The position numbers were made by a program, and so were the translations under genes. From assembly GCA_003021085.1 (NCBI GenBank), contig PXRE01000024.1:89588-153587 (forward strand): a stretch of 64,000 nt of DNA, read 5' to 3'. Shown piece after piece: positions 42,852-51,565 of the stretch; the stretch's first letter is position 1, and the number at the start of each line of letters is the position of its first letter. A model generated the notes under the pieces. It was not told where the DNA came from and did not search any database. It saw only the letters and a program-made list of their open reading frames with translations. Source of the stretch: Halobacteriales archaeon QS_1_68_20. Lineage in GTDB: Archaea; Halobacteriota; Halobacteria; Halobacteriales; PXRE01.

Positions 42852-43994
42852 TTACGCCGGGTTCTGCCGCATCGTCGCCGCACGCTCTTGATTCGAGAGC
42901 ACGTCGTCGATCCGTGCCGCCAGTTCGCCTGCATTCTTCGGCTCGAACAGGTACCCGCGCTCCCCGTCGGCCACGAGTTCGGGGATGCCACCGACGTCGC
43001 TCCCGACGACCGGGAGGCCGGCGGCGAAGCTCTCGTAGATCGTCAGCGGGGAGTTCTCCATCCAGATCGAGGGGACGACGGCGGCCCCGACCCGCGAGCG
43101 GAGGTCGGCGAGTTCCTCGTCGGATACGTATCCGTGGTAGCGGACGGTGTCGATATTCGAGGCCCTGGACTCGACGTGGTCGGCGTACGGTCCCGTCCCG
43201 CAGACGTGGACGGTCGTCTCGGGGAGTTTCGACGCCGCGTCCAGCAACGTGTCCAGTCCCTTCGCCTCCAGTTGCTTGCCGACGTACAGCACCGACCGCT
43301 CGCAGGCGGCGTCGGACGGGTCCGGGACGGGGTCGACGCCCAGAAAGACCCGCCGCGACTCGACGTCCTCGAAGAACCCGTGTCGCTGGTGGACGTCGAC
43401 GACGTGCTGGCTCGGTCCGATGACGACGTCGGGATTGCCCAGCAGGAAACGTTTCTGCCTGGCGTATAGCTTGCACGGCGTGGGCGGGTCCTCGCAGATC
43501 ACCAGTTCGTCGTCGGGAGCGGTCAGGTCGCGCAGGAGGTTCGACTTCGGACAGATCAGACCGTAGTCGTGCAACGTGTGGACGTGCCTGCAATCGTAGT
43601 TCGCCGCTGCCCGCCCGGCGAGCGGGGAGATGCCGACGAGGTTGTTCGTGTGGACCACGTCTGGATCGAACTCCTTGAGGACCGACTTTACCGCCCGCCC
43701 GGCCGGGACGTTGACCACGTCGATCGCTCGCCAGAGTACCTTCGAAACCGGGTTCGACCCCGTGCCGTCGCTGAGGTGAGACGTGTTCGGCGGGAAAAAG
43801 CGGTACGTGTCGATACCCTCGTAGCTGTCCTTGCGGACGCGGAGAGAGTCCGGGCCGTCGTACGGTTTCGTGGTAGCGACCGCGACGTCGTGGCCCCGGC
43901 GCTGGAGTTCCTTGGCCGTCCGGAGAACGTAGTTTTCGGCCCCGCCGTGGACCTGAGGGGGAAAGAGAGCATTCACGAACAAGATCCGCGCCAT
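42852..43994 (-). CDS. GT4-family glycosyltransferase
   Basis: 380 aa GT-B fold retaining glycosyltransferase. The N-terminal domain starts MARILFVNALFPPQVHGGAE (acceptor side, GGAE loop). The C-terminal domain has VLYVGKQLEAKGLDTLLDAA, then VHVCGTGPYADHVES, and the donor-binding E-x7-E region ENSPLTIYESFAAGLPVVGS followed by GGIPELVADGERGYLF. The start is chosen at MARILF, with similarity starting there. Donor and acceptor sugars unknown. It belongs to the minus-strand run with the two sulfatase-like genes. Confidence 0.92.
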   Translation of the reverse strand: MARILFVNALFPPQVHGGAENYVLRTAKELQRRGHDVAVATTKPYDGPDSLRVRKDSYEGIDTYRFFPPNTSHLSDGTGSNPVSKVLWRAIDVVNVPAGRAVKSVLKEFDPDVVHTNNLVGISPLAGRAAANYDCRHVHTLHDYGLICPKSNLLRDLTAPDDELVICEDPPTPCKLYARQKRFLLGNPDVVIGPSQHVVDVHQRHGFFEDVESRRVFLGVDPVPDPSDAACERSVLYVGKQLEAKGLDTLLDAASKLPETTVHVCGTGPYADHVESRASNIDTVRYHGYVSDEELADLRSRVGAAVVPSIWMENSPLTIYESFAAGLPVVGSDVGGIPELVADGERGYLFEPKNAGELAARIDDVLSNQERAATMRQNPA

Positions 43995-44320
43995 GGCTGC
44001 ACACGAGCAGACGCCGGATTTATCCTTTCGGATTCGACCACGTCCGTCCCGTCTCGTTCCCGCTTGGCCCGGGATCACCCCGGTGTCGAAGCCCGACGCC
44101 GACGACCCCAGGTTCGTTAACGACAAGTACGGCTGCGTGAATCCAGAGACATGGACCTGGCGGACGCCGTTTGCCTCGCTCCAGGGCGGGAGGACACGGA
44201 GCGCAATCGCCTTCCCGGCAGGCAGCGGCGGCCAGACGGAGCGGTGACGGACGATCCGATCGGTGAGTCGCGGCCACGTCCTCGCTCGTCGTCGCCGCGA
44301 CGGACACCCCGGGATCGTGG
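43995..44320. other. Gene-free divergent region between two glycosyltransferases
   Basis: 326 nt. No credible gene. A 57-codon ATG frame (44151-44324) overlaps the next gene's start by 4 nt, but its product is Arg/Pro-rich, unlike haloarchaeal proteins, and I do not call it. Weak A/T patches (gatttatcctttcgg near 44018-44034, gttcgttaacgac near 44112) could be promoter elements. Otherwise I see nothing in it. Confidence 0.5.
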
Positions 44321-45400
44321 ATGATGCGCGCCGCCGTCCTCCAGGACACCCTCGGCATCGGTGGTCGATCCAAGGTCGTCGCGAAGGTGATCGAACTCCT
44401 GGCGGAACGAGCCGACGGGATCGACGTTCACACGCTGGCCAGCGAAGCCGACGCGCGAAAGTTCCGCGATCACTACGGCCTCGACGCCGACGGGATAGAC
44501 ACCGTGATCCACCCGGGCGGGCGCGTCCCCGGGACGCTGTACCGACAACCCCTCCTGAACTTCCTGGCCCGCGAGCACCTCCGGGAGTACCAGTTCGTGT
44601 TCAACTCCAACAACTGCCTCCGGTTTCTCCACCGGGGGCCGGAGTACGTTCACTACGTTCACTTCCCCGCATCCGGGATTCCCGAGGTCGATCCGCGATA
44701 CGACGAGCCCTTCTACCGGCTGGCGTCGATCCCGAGCAAGATCCTGACCGCGGTTACGGGGACGAACGCCGAGGGGCAGGTGTTCGCCAACTCGGGGTTC
44801 ACGTCCGGATACGTGACGGAGCTCTACGGGATCGACGACGTCGAGGTCCTGTATCCGCCCTCGCTGGAGCGGGTGACGTTCGACGGATTCTCGGGCGAGG
44901 GCGTCGTCTCCCTCGGGTCGTTCCACCCGAACAAGCGGCAACTGTTCCAGCTCCGGGTCGCAGAGGCGATGCCGGAGACGGAGTTCCGGATCGTCGGATC
45001 GACGTCCGACGAGGGGTACTTCCAGCAGTGCAGAGCCTACGTCGAGGACAACGACCTGAAGAACGTCGAACTGTTCCCCGACGCGTCGAACGACCGCGTC
45101 GAACAGTTGCTCGACCGGAGTCGCGTGTTCCTCCACAGCATGGAGAACGAGCGGTTCGGGATCGCGACCGTCGAAGGACTCGACCACGGGTGCGTGCCCG
45201 TCGTCCACGACTCCGGCGGGCAACGGGAGATCGTCCCGGACCCGGCATTCAGGTTCCGGACCAGACGCGAGTGCGTCCGCGCCATCGAGCGAGCGTCGGC
45301 CGGCGGTGAACCCGACGTCGCCGACGTCCCAGCCCACCTCGAAACGTTCAGCGACGAGCGGTTCCAGCGCCGGATTCGAGCGGCGATCGAGGCGGCCTGA
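44321..45400 (+). CDS. GT4-family glycosyltransferase
   Basis: 359 aa. MRAAVLQDTLGIGGRSKVVA is the N-terminal GT-B motif (Gly-rich loop). The donor domain has GVVSLGSFHPNKRQLFQLRV, EFRIVGSTSDEGY, and the E-x7-E site as ENERFGIATVEGLDHGCVPV, then VHDSGGQREIV. Two consecutive ATG codons start it; either fits. The style (FHPNKRQ, DEGYFQQCRAYV) resembles the Alg11-like branch, so a mannosyl-type donor is possible but only a guess. It is convergent with the phosphodiesterase-like gene, 36 bp apart. Confidence 0.9.
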   Translation: MMRAAVLQDTLGIGGRSKVVAKVIELLAERADGIDVHTLASEADARKFRDHYGLDADGIDTVIHPGGRVPGTLYRQPLLNFLAREHLREYQFVFNSNNCLRFLHRGPEYVHYVHFPASGIPEVDPRYDEPFYRLASIPSKILTAVTGTNAEGQVFANSGFTSGYVTELYGIDDVEVLYPPSLERVTFDGFSGEGVVSLGSFHPNKRQLFQLRVAEAMPETEFRIVGSTSDEGYFQQCRAYVEDNDLKNVELFPDASNDRVEQLLDRSRVFLHSMENERFGIATVEGLDHGCVPVVHDSGGQREIVPDPAFRFRTRRECVRAIERASAGGEPDVADVPAHLETFSDERFQRRIRAAIEAA

Positions 45401-45436
45401 CGATCCGGGTCGCGGCCTGCCCGTGAGCCGGCCCGC

Positions 45437-46990
45437 TCACTCCAGGTACCCGAGGTCGTTGAGCCGGCTCTCGACGTCCGTGTCCGGGCCCAACTCCGCA
45501 TCGTCATCCACCGCCGAATCGCCGGAAGCGAATTCGACGTCGCGTTCCGCCGGGTCCGTCCCGTCCGCGAACAACTCGGTTCGCGGGGGGTGATCCATGT
45601 CCGCCGGGACGGCGGCCCCGTGGCGGTGGAGCAGGGTCGGGGCGAGTTCGGTGATCTGCATCCCTTCCAGTTCGGCGTCGGGATCGATCTCGGGCCCGTA
45701 CGCGGCGAACAGGCCCTCGCGTTTGTTCTCCCCGCGCCAGGGCCCCGGATCGCCGAACGGGTCGGCGTTGCCGATCTTGCCCTCGATGTGGACGCCCGGG
45801 GCCTGGTCGAGGAGGACGTCCGGCCCCTCGTCGACGTACGGGCCGTCGTAAACCTCCTCGGCCGGGTAGGCACCGCTGATCACCTCTCTCCCCTCGTGGG
45901 TGAGTCCGTCGAGTTCCTCGACGAGTTCGTCACGGATGCGCTCGCGCTCCCGCGGGTCGTCGGCGAGCACGTACACGGGACCCTGGCCGCTCGCGATGGC
46001 CGTGGACGCGTCCCAGTCGACGACGGACGCTTTCGCACCCTGGGTGACGGCACCGGACTCGTCCGGGAGGGCGTTCTGGAGGTTCCGGGGGACGATCCGC
46101 CGGAGGAACCACTCGATCCCGAGCGAGGCGATCACCGGGCGGACCCGTTCGCGCGTGAGGCCGAATTTGTACAGCCAGTCGCTCAGACTGCTGGTGGTCT
46201 CCAGGTACCCGTTGGCTTCGAGCCAGGCGTTGACGCGGAAACTCGTGTCGATCTCGTTGGAGCCGTGATCGGACATGACGAAGAGCCGGTCGACCGCCTC
46301 GTGGTCGAGGAGGCGCTCGATCCGTTCGTCGATGCGGACCCAGGCCTCTTTGACGAGTTCGTCGTTCCAGAAGAAGTGGTGGAGGACGTTCAGGTAGAAC
46401 GCCGTCACGTGGATCAGTTCGTACCTACCCTCCTCCAGCAGGTCCTCGGCGACGTCGAACCGGGCGTCGATCAGGTCGTATATCTCTTCGACGCAGGCAC
46501 TGTCCCTGTTCTCGGCGGAGAGTTCCCCGAGGCGGGTCGGGTGAACGCGGTAGTCGTGCTCCCGCTCCAGGCGGGATTCGAGGTCCGGCGGATACGTGTA
46601 CCCGGACTGTTCGGCTCCCGGACCGCCGGCGACGTGGACGCCGTCGACCTCGTCGGGCGGATAGCTCGTCGGGAGGTTCACGACGCCGCTTTCCCCGTCG
46701 AGGTACTGCCAGTAGTGGGTCCCGTCGAAGTAGTCGGCGGTGTTCGTGCTGATCATCGTCTCCCGTTCCCGGTCGACCCGTTCCCACCAGAAGACGCCGA
46801 GTTTCCCGGGATTCCTCCCGGTCGCGTACGCATGCCAGTTGGGACAGGTGACCGGCGGGAGGACGCTCTGGAGGTCCGACGCGGCCCCCTCCTCCACGAG
46901 GCGGCCCATCGCGGGGAGCGACCCGTCTTCGATCCACGGGTCTATCAGTTCGAAGGAGGCCCCGTCGAGACCCAGGACGACTGTCGCCAT
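45437..46990 (-). CDS. Alkaline phosphatase superfamily, nucleotide-pyrophosphatase/phosphodiesterase type
   Basis: 517 aa. MATVVLGLDGASFELIDPWI gives the first metal Asp and VLPPVTCPNWHAYATGRNPG has the Thr48 nucleophile typical of type I phosphodiesterase/NPP enzymes. FVMSDHGSNEIDTSFRVNAW is the second metal site and GPDVLLDQAPGVHIEGKIGN a third conserved block, followed by a late His-rich turn (LLHRHG). It ends VESRLNDLGYLE, the tail shared with the sulfatase-like genes nearby. The start at MATVVLG is chosen by homology; the frame extends upstream without similarity. Cytosolic as read. Substrate unknown. Confidence 0.87.
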   Translation of the reverse strand: MATVVLGLDGASFELIDPWIEDGSLPAMGRLVEEGAASDLQSVLPPVTCPNWHAYATGRNPGKLGVFWWERVDRERETMISTNTADYFDGTHYWQYLDGESGVVNLPTSYPPDEVDGVHVAGGPGAEQSGYTYPPDLESRLEREHDYRVHPTRLGELSAENRDSACVEEIYDLIDARFDVAEDLLEEGRYELIHVTAFYLNVLHHFFWNDELVKEAWVRIDERIERLLDHEAVDRLFVMSDHGSNEIDTSFRVNAWLEANGYLETTSSLSDWLYKFGLTRERVRPVIASLGIEWFLRRIVPRNLQNALPDESGAVTQGAKASVVDWDASTAIASGQGPVYVLADDPRERERIRDELVEELDGLTHEGREVISGAYPAEEVYDGPYVDEGPDVLLDQAPGVHIEGKIGNADPFGDPGPWRGENKREGLFAAYGPEIDPDAELEGMQITELAPTLLHRHGAAVPADMDHPPRTELFADGTDPAERDVEFASGDSAVDDDAELGPDTDVESRLNDLGYLE

Positions 46991-47086
46991 TTGCCCCCAC
47001 TCTGGCGGCCGCCCACGTAACCATGTCGATTGCGTCCATCCCGGACCGAACGGCCTATTACGCGGACCGTACCGACTACCGAACGG

Positions 47087-48040
47087 ATGAGCAGCAAGGG
47101 TAGCGGGCCCTCGAAGCGAGGAACCTTCGTCGTCTCCCTGGACACCGAACTTGGCTGGGGGTGTTTCGACACCGTCGGCGTCGACCACTACCGCGAGGCC
47201 TACGAGAACACGCGAGCGGTGATCGACGGCCTCTGTGACCTGTTCGACGCCTACCGGGCACCCACTACCTGGGCCGTCGTGACGCACATGCTGACGGACT
47301 GTGGGGGTCGCCACGACGAACCGGATCCGGAGTTCGACTGGATCGATTCGTGGTACGGGCGGGCGCCGTGTTCCGCCGGCGTCGACCGGGACCTGTGGTA
47401 CGCGCCGGACGTCCTCGAACGGATCCGGTCAGCCGACGTCGACCACGAACTCGGCGTCCACGGCTACTCCCACATGATCCTCGGCGCGCCGGGCTGTACC
47501 CGGGCCGCCGCGACGGCGGAGATACGACGCGCGATGGAAGTCGTCGAGGAGTTCGACCTGGACGTGGAGACGTTCGTCTTCCCCCGGAACCGGATCGGAC
47601 ACCTCGACGTCCTCGAGGAGTTCGGGGTCGAGTACTACAGGGGGCTGGACGCCCGCTGGTACGAGGCGTCGGCACCCCGGCCGCTGCGGCGGGTGTGCCG
47701 GTTCGGCGACGAGTTCACGAGGCGGACGCCACCGACCGTCACACCGAGGGCCCGTGCCGGGATGGTCGAACTCCCCGGGTCCCAGATTTTCCGACCCGAC
47801 GACGGGTACTGGCGGTACACGCCACCCGGGACCCAGGTCGAACGGGCGAAGAAGGGGTTAGAGCGGGCCGCCGACCGTGGCGAGGTCTTCCACCTCTGGT
47901 TCCACCCGTTCAACTTCGGCTCCGACCCCGAGGGCCACCTCGACCTGTTCGAACGGGTCCTCTCGTACGCCGCCGACCTCCGCCGCGACGACCGCCTGGA
48001 AATCCTTCCTATCGACGAGGCGTGCCGGAACGTCCGGTGA
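47087..48040 (+). CDS. Polysaccharide deacetylase (NodB-like) family protein
   Basis: 317 aa. TFVVSLDTELGWGCFD holds the first catalytic Asp pair, THMLTDCGGRHDEPD a variable loop, and LGVHGYSHMILGAPGCTRAA the HxxxH-like metal motif (His-Gly-Tyr-Ser-His). FVFPRNRIGHLDVLEEFGVE is motif 3 and GEVFHLWFHPFNFGSDPE the closing His motif. Such proteins remove N-acetyl groups from amino sugars in glycans or lipid-linked intermediates. The start at 47087 is chosen because similarity starts just after it. Divergent from the phosphodiesterase-like gene by 96 bp. Confidence 0.9.
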   Translation: MSSKGSGPSKRGTFVVSLDTELGWGCFDTVGVDHYREAYENTRAVIDGLCDLFDAYRAPTTWAVVTHMLTDCGGRHDEPDPEFDWIDSWYGRAPCSAGVDRDLWYAPDVLERIRSADVDHELGVHGYSHMILGAPGCTRAAATAEIRRAMEVVEEFDLDVETFVFPRNRIGHLDVLEEFGVEYYRGLDARWYEASAPRPLRRVCRFGDEFTRRTPPTVTPRARAGMVELPGSQIFRPDDGYWRYTPPGTQVERAKKGLERAADRGEVFHLWFHPFNFGSDPEGHLDLFERVLSYAADLRRDDRLEILPIDEACRNVR

Positions 48041-48052
48041 ACCGGCCGGGCA

Positions 48053-49162
48053 CTACCGGCCGGTCAACTCGTCGTAGATGGCCCGGTAGTCGTCGACCAT
48101 CCGTTCGGTCCTGAAGTGGTCGGCGCGGTCGCTCCCGTTCCGCCCGAACGTCCGTCGTCTCTCGTCGTCGTCGAGGAGGTCGGCCACGTTCGCCGCGAGT
48201 TCGGCGTCGTCGCCCGGCGGGACGAGATACCCGGTCGTTCCGTCCTCGACCAGTTCGGGGATGCCCGCGACGTCCGTGGCCACGACCGGGAGCCCCGACG
48301 CCATCGCCTCGACGATCACGAACGGCGTCCCCTCCCGGAACGAGGGCAGGACGAGCAAGTCAGACCCGGCCATGACCGACGGAATGTCGTCGCGGTACCC
48401 GAGCAGGTGGACGGTGTCGTCGAGGCCGCGAGCGGCCACGTCCCGTTCGAGATCCTCGCGGAGGGGGCCGTCGCCGGCGATCAGGACCGACAGGTCCCGG
48501 TCGAGGCGTTCGACGGCGTCGAACAGCACGTCGAAGCCCTTGCCCTCTGCGAGTCGGGCGACCATGAGGATCCGGTCGCCGCTCCCCGGGAGGTCGTCTG
48601 CGGGGTCGGCCTGCCGAAACGTGTCGAGGTCGATCCCGTAGTGGACCGTCTCGTACTGGTCGGGGACGCCGATGCCGCGATCGAGGTACTCCCCGGTGAT
48701 GACGTCCGCGATGGAGACCATCACGTCCGTCCACGGGGCGACGGCGACTTCACAGCGCTCGACGAACCGGTTGAGCGCGACGTTCCGGTCGTCGGTGAAC
48801 GGGACGCCGTGGATCGTGTGGACCACGTTCGGCGTGCCGGCGAGTCTCGCCGCGGCCCGCCCGATGATTCCGGCCTCGGTGCTGTGGGTGTGGACCACGT
48901 CGAAGTCGCCTCGCCGGACGTACCGCGCGACCCGGACCACCGCACCGACGGCGGTGACGGGATTGTAGTGACGCATCAGCGGGAACCGTTCCGTCCGGAC
49001 CCCCGCCTCCCGGAGCGCGGCGACGTTGTGCCGGTCGAACTCTGCGCCGTAGCCGACGGTCACGTCGTACCCCTCGACCTCGGTGGCGATGGGGAGCAAC
49101 GCGTTCGTCGCACCGCCGTCGATCAGTCGAGTAACGAGGTGGAAGGCGCGGGGGTCGGCCAT
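48053..49162 (-). CDS. GT4-family glycosyltransferase
   Basis: 369 aa. It begins ADPRAFHLVTRLIDGGATNA (GG-x-x loop), has FDVVHTHSTEAGIIGRAAAR and NVVHTIHGVPFTD in the N-domain, and ILMVARLAEGKGFDVLFDAV, SVLIAGDGPLREDLERD plus the E-x7-E site REGTPFVIVEAMASGLPVVA in the donor domain. The ending GIPELVEDGTTGYLVPPGDD is typical. The start at MADPRAF is chosen by homology; upstream in-frame codons have none. It converges with the deacetylase gene, 12 bp apart. The sugar specificity is not visible. Confidence 0.93.
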   Translation of the reverse strand: MADPRAFHLVTRLIDGGATNALLPIATEVEGYDVTVGYGAEFDRHNVAALREAGVRTERFPLMRHYNPVTAVGAVVRVARYVRRGDFDVVHTHSTEAGIIGRAAARLAGTPNVVHTIHGVPFTDDRNVALNRFVERCEVAVAPWTDVMVSIADVITGEYLDRGIGVPDQYETVHYGIDLDTFRQADPADDLPGSGDRILMVARLAEGKGFDVLFDAVERLDRDLSVLIAGDGPLREDLERDVAARGLDDTVHLLGYRDDIPSVMAGSDLLVLPSFREGTPFVIVEAMASGLPVVATDVAGIPELVEDGTTGYLVPPGDDAELAANVADLLDDDERRRTFGRNGSDRADHFRTERMVDDYRAIYDELTGR

Positions 49163-49301
49163 CGGTGGTCGGTCTGCGCCTCGGAACCATAGGTCGTGTG
49201 GTTCGGCGGTACGAGTCCGGTAGGAGCCTCTTACTCCCGTCGCTGGCGTGCTACCGCCCGAATAGAAAGCCATTTACTGCCGGAGACTGGGTGAACAACC
49301 G

Positions 49302-50282
49302 ATGACTACCCTCGTCACTGGCGGGGCCGGATTCATCGGCTCCCACCTCGTCGATTACGTGCTGGCCGAGACGGCCGACGACGTGATCGTCTTCGACGAC
49401 TTCTCGACCGGCCGATCCGGGAACCTCGATCACCTCGACGACGACCGCGTCCAGGTCCGTGAGGGCGACGTCCGTGACGCCGAATCCGTCCGGGCAGCCG
49501 TCGAGGACGCGACCGTCGTCTACCACCTCGCCGCCGCCGTCGGCGTCCAGAACGTCGTCGAGAACCCGCTCTCGTCGCTCCGCACGAACCTCGCCGGAAC
49601 CGAGAACGTCCTCGACGCCGCCGCGGAGACGGGGACGCCCACGTTCGTCGCCTCCTCCTCGGAGGTGTACGGGAAGTCCCCGGACGTTCCCTTCTCGGAG
49701 GACGACGACCGGGTAATCGGCCCGACGTCGACGACCAGATGGGGCTACGCGACCGCGAAAGCCGCCGACGAGTTCCTCGCGCTGGCGTACCACGAGGAGG
49801 TGGACCTGCCGGTCGTCGTCGGTCGGTTCTTCAACATCGTCGGCCCCAGGCAGTCCGGACGGTACGGGATGGTGATCCCGACGTTCGTCGAGCAGGCGCT
49901 GGCCGGCGACCCGCTGACCGTCTACGGCGACGGGACCCAGACCCGGAGTTTCACCCACGTCGAGGACGCCGTCAGGGCCGTCTACGAGTTGACGAACACG
50001 ACCAGCGCCCACGGCGACGTGTTCAACGTCGGGGAACCGGAACCGACCAGCATCAACGACCTCGCCCGGCGGGTCGTCGACCTCACGGGGTCGGACGCCG
50101 AGATCACCCACGTCCCGTTCGAGGAGGTGTACGGCCCCGACTTCGAGGAACCCGATCGCCGGGAACCCGACGTCACGAAACTCCGTGAGACCATCGGCTG
50201 GGCGCCCGAGGCGGACCTCGACCGCATCCTCCGGGACGTGATCGAAGCGCGGTCCGAGCGGGAGGTCCGGATCGATGCCTGA
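49302..50282 (+). CDS. NAD-dependent sugar-nucleotide epimerase/dehydratase (GalE-like)
   Basis: 326 aa extended SDR. The NAD site is TLVTGGAGFIGSHLVDYVLA, the catalytic Ser is in FVASSSEVYGKSP, and the Tyr-x-x-x-Lys in RWGYATAKAADEFLA. FFNIVGPRQSGRYGMVIPTF and DGTQTRSFTHVEDAVRAVYE form the sugar-nucleotide pocket. Residues suggest a UDP-hexose 4-epimerase or related enzyme; the exact substrate is not fixed. It overlaps the next gene by 8 nt, so epimerase and dehydrogenase are coupled. Confidence 0.9.
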   Translation: MTTLVTGGAGFIGSHLVDYVLAETADDVIVFDDFSTGRSGNLDHLDDDRVQVREGDVRDAESVRAAVEDATVVYHLAAAVGVQNVVENPLSSLRTNLAGTENVLDAAAETGTPTFVASSSEVYGKSPDVPFSEDDDRVIGPTSTTRWGYATAKAADEFLALAYHEEVDLPVVVGRFFNIVGPRQSGRYGMVIPTFVEQALAGDPLTVYGDGTQTRSFTHVEDAVRAVYELTNTTSAHGDVFNVGEPEPTSINDLARRVVDLTGSDAEITHVPFEEVYGPDFEEPDRREPDVTKLRETIGWAPEADLDRILRDVIEARSEREVRIDA

Positions 50283-51538
50283 GGACCTGCTGGACCGACT
50301 CGAGGCACGGGACGCCAGGATCGGCATCGTCGGCCTGGGATACGTCGGCCTGCCGTTGAGCCTGGAGTTCACGGAGGCCGGGTTCGACGTCGCGGGGTTC
50401 GACGTCGACGAGGACCGCGTGGGGCGACTCCGGGACGGCGACAGTTACGTCGACGACGTCGGCGACGACCGACTGGCGTCTGCCCTGGCCCACGGGTTCG
50501 ACCCCAGTGCGGACGACGCAGTGATCGAGGACTGTGACGCGTACGTGATCGCCGTGCCGACCGGCGTCCAGGACGGCGAACCTGACATGTCGGCGGTCGA
50601 AGCGGCCGCCGAGACGGTCGCCGACCGGATGGGCGACCGCGAGACGCTGGTCGTCGTCGGTTCCCGAACGGCTGAATCCCGGCGGCGCCTACGAGGTCAG
50701 CGAGATTCCGCTCGTCGTCGGGGCCGACGCCGACCCGGCCCGCGAGGCCGCGACGGCGCTGTACGACAGCATCGTCTCCGAGGTCCACCAGGTCGAGGCG
50801 ACCGAGACCGCCGAACTGACCAAAGTCCTCGAGAACACCTACCGGATGGTGAACATCGCGCTGGTGAACGAACTCGTCGACCTCGCCGAGCGGACCGACG
50901 CCGACCTCTGGGCGGCGATCCAGGCGGCGGCGACGAAACCGTTCGGGTTCCAGCCGTTCTACCCGGGTCCCGGCGTGGGCGGCCACTGCATCCCCGTCGA
51001 CCCGCAGTTCCTGACGTGGCGCGCCGACGAGGTCGGGACCGACCTCTCGCTGGTCGAGCGCGCGAGCGAGATCAACGACCGCACGCCGGGCCGCGTCGCC
51101 GACCGGGTCGAAGCGACGCTTTCGAGCAACGGCGTTCCGGTCGCCGAGGCGTCGGTCCTGGTCCTGGGGGCCGCCTACAAACCCGACGTTGGGGACCGCC
51201 GGAACGCACCGTCGCGGCCGATTTGCGAACGACTCGCCGACGGCGGCGCTGACGTGGAGATCGTGGACCCCCACGTCGAGACGGTCGAAGTCGGGCAGAC
51301 GGAGTACCGACCGGCCGACGGGATCGACCAGCAGGTGGTCCGGGAAGCAGACGCCGTCCTGGTACTCGTCGATCACACGGCGTTCGACTACGGGAGCCTC
51401 GACGGCGCCGACCTCGTGTTCGACGCAGTGAACGCCGTACCCGCGGACCTCACGCCCACCGTCGTCAACCTCGGCGACGAACTGCCTTCGACTGCCGACG
51501 ACGGCCGCCGGCGTCCCACGGCGTCGAACGTCGACTGA
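50275..51538 (+). pseudogene. wecC: UDP-N-acetyl-mannosaminuronate dehydrogenase (WecC-like) with internal deletion and frameshift
   Basis: The first part (RIGIVGLGYVGLPLSLEFTE, AYVIAVPTGVQDGEPDMSAV, GDRETLVVVGS) is the NAD domain of a nucleotide-sugar dehydrogenase. The rest, in another frame, resumes at VPERLNPGGAYEVSEIPLVV (about 50660) and continues with FYPGPGVGGHCIPVDPQFLT (catalytic Cys) and VLVLGAAYKPDVGDRRNAPS. Between VVV and VPERL the family normally has about 35-40 residues, including SSTVYPGT-like sequence; these are missing and the frames differ. So roughly 110 bp are deleted out of frame. The encoded product is truncated. Coupled to the epimerase gene. Confidence 0.85.
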
Positions 51539-51565
51539 AGAGTCGAACCGTCCTGGACCGGTCGC

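Noticed and set aside
44151..44324. 57-codon ORF before the second glycosyltransferase, overlapping its start
   Set aside because: Arg/Pro/Ser-rich product unlike haloarchaeal proteins and no nearby promoter of good quality.
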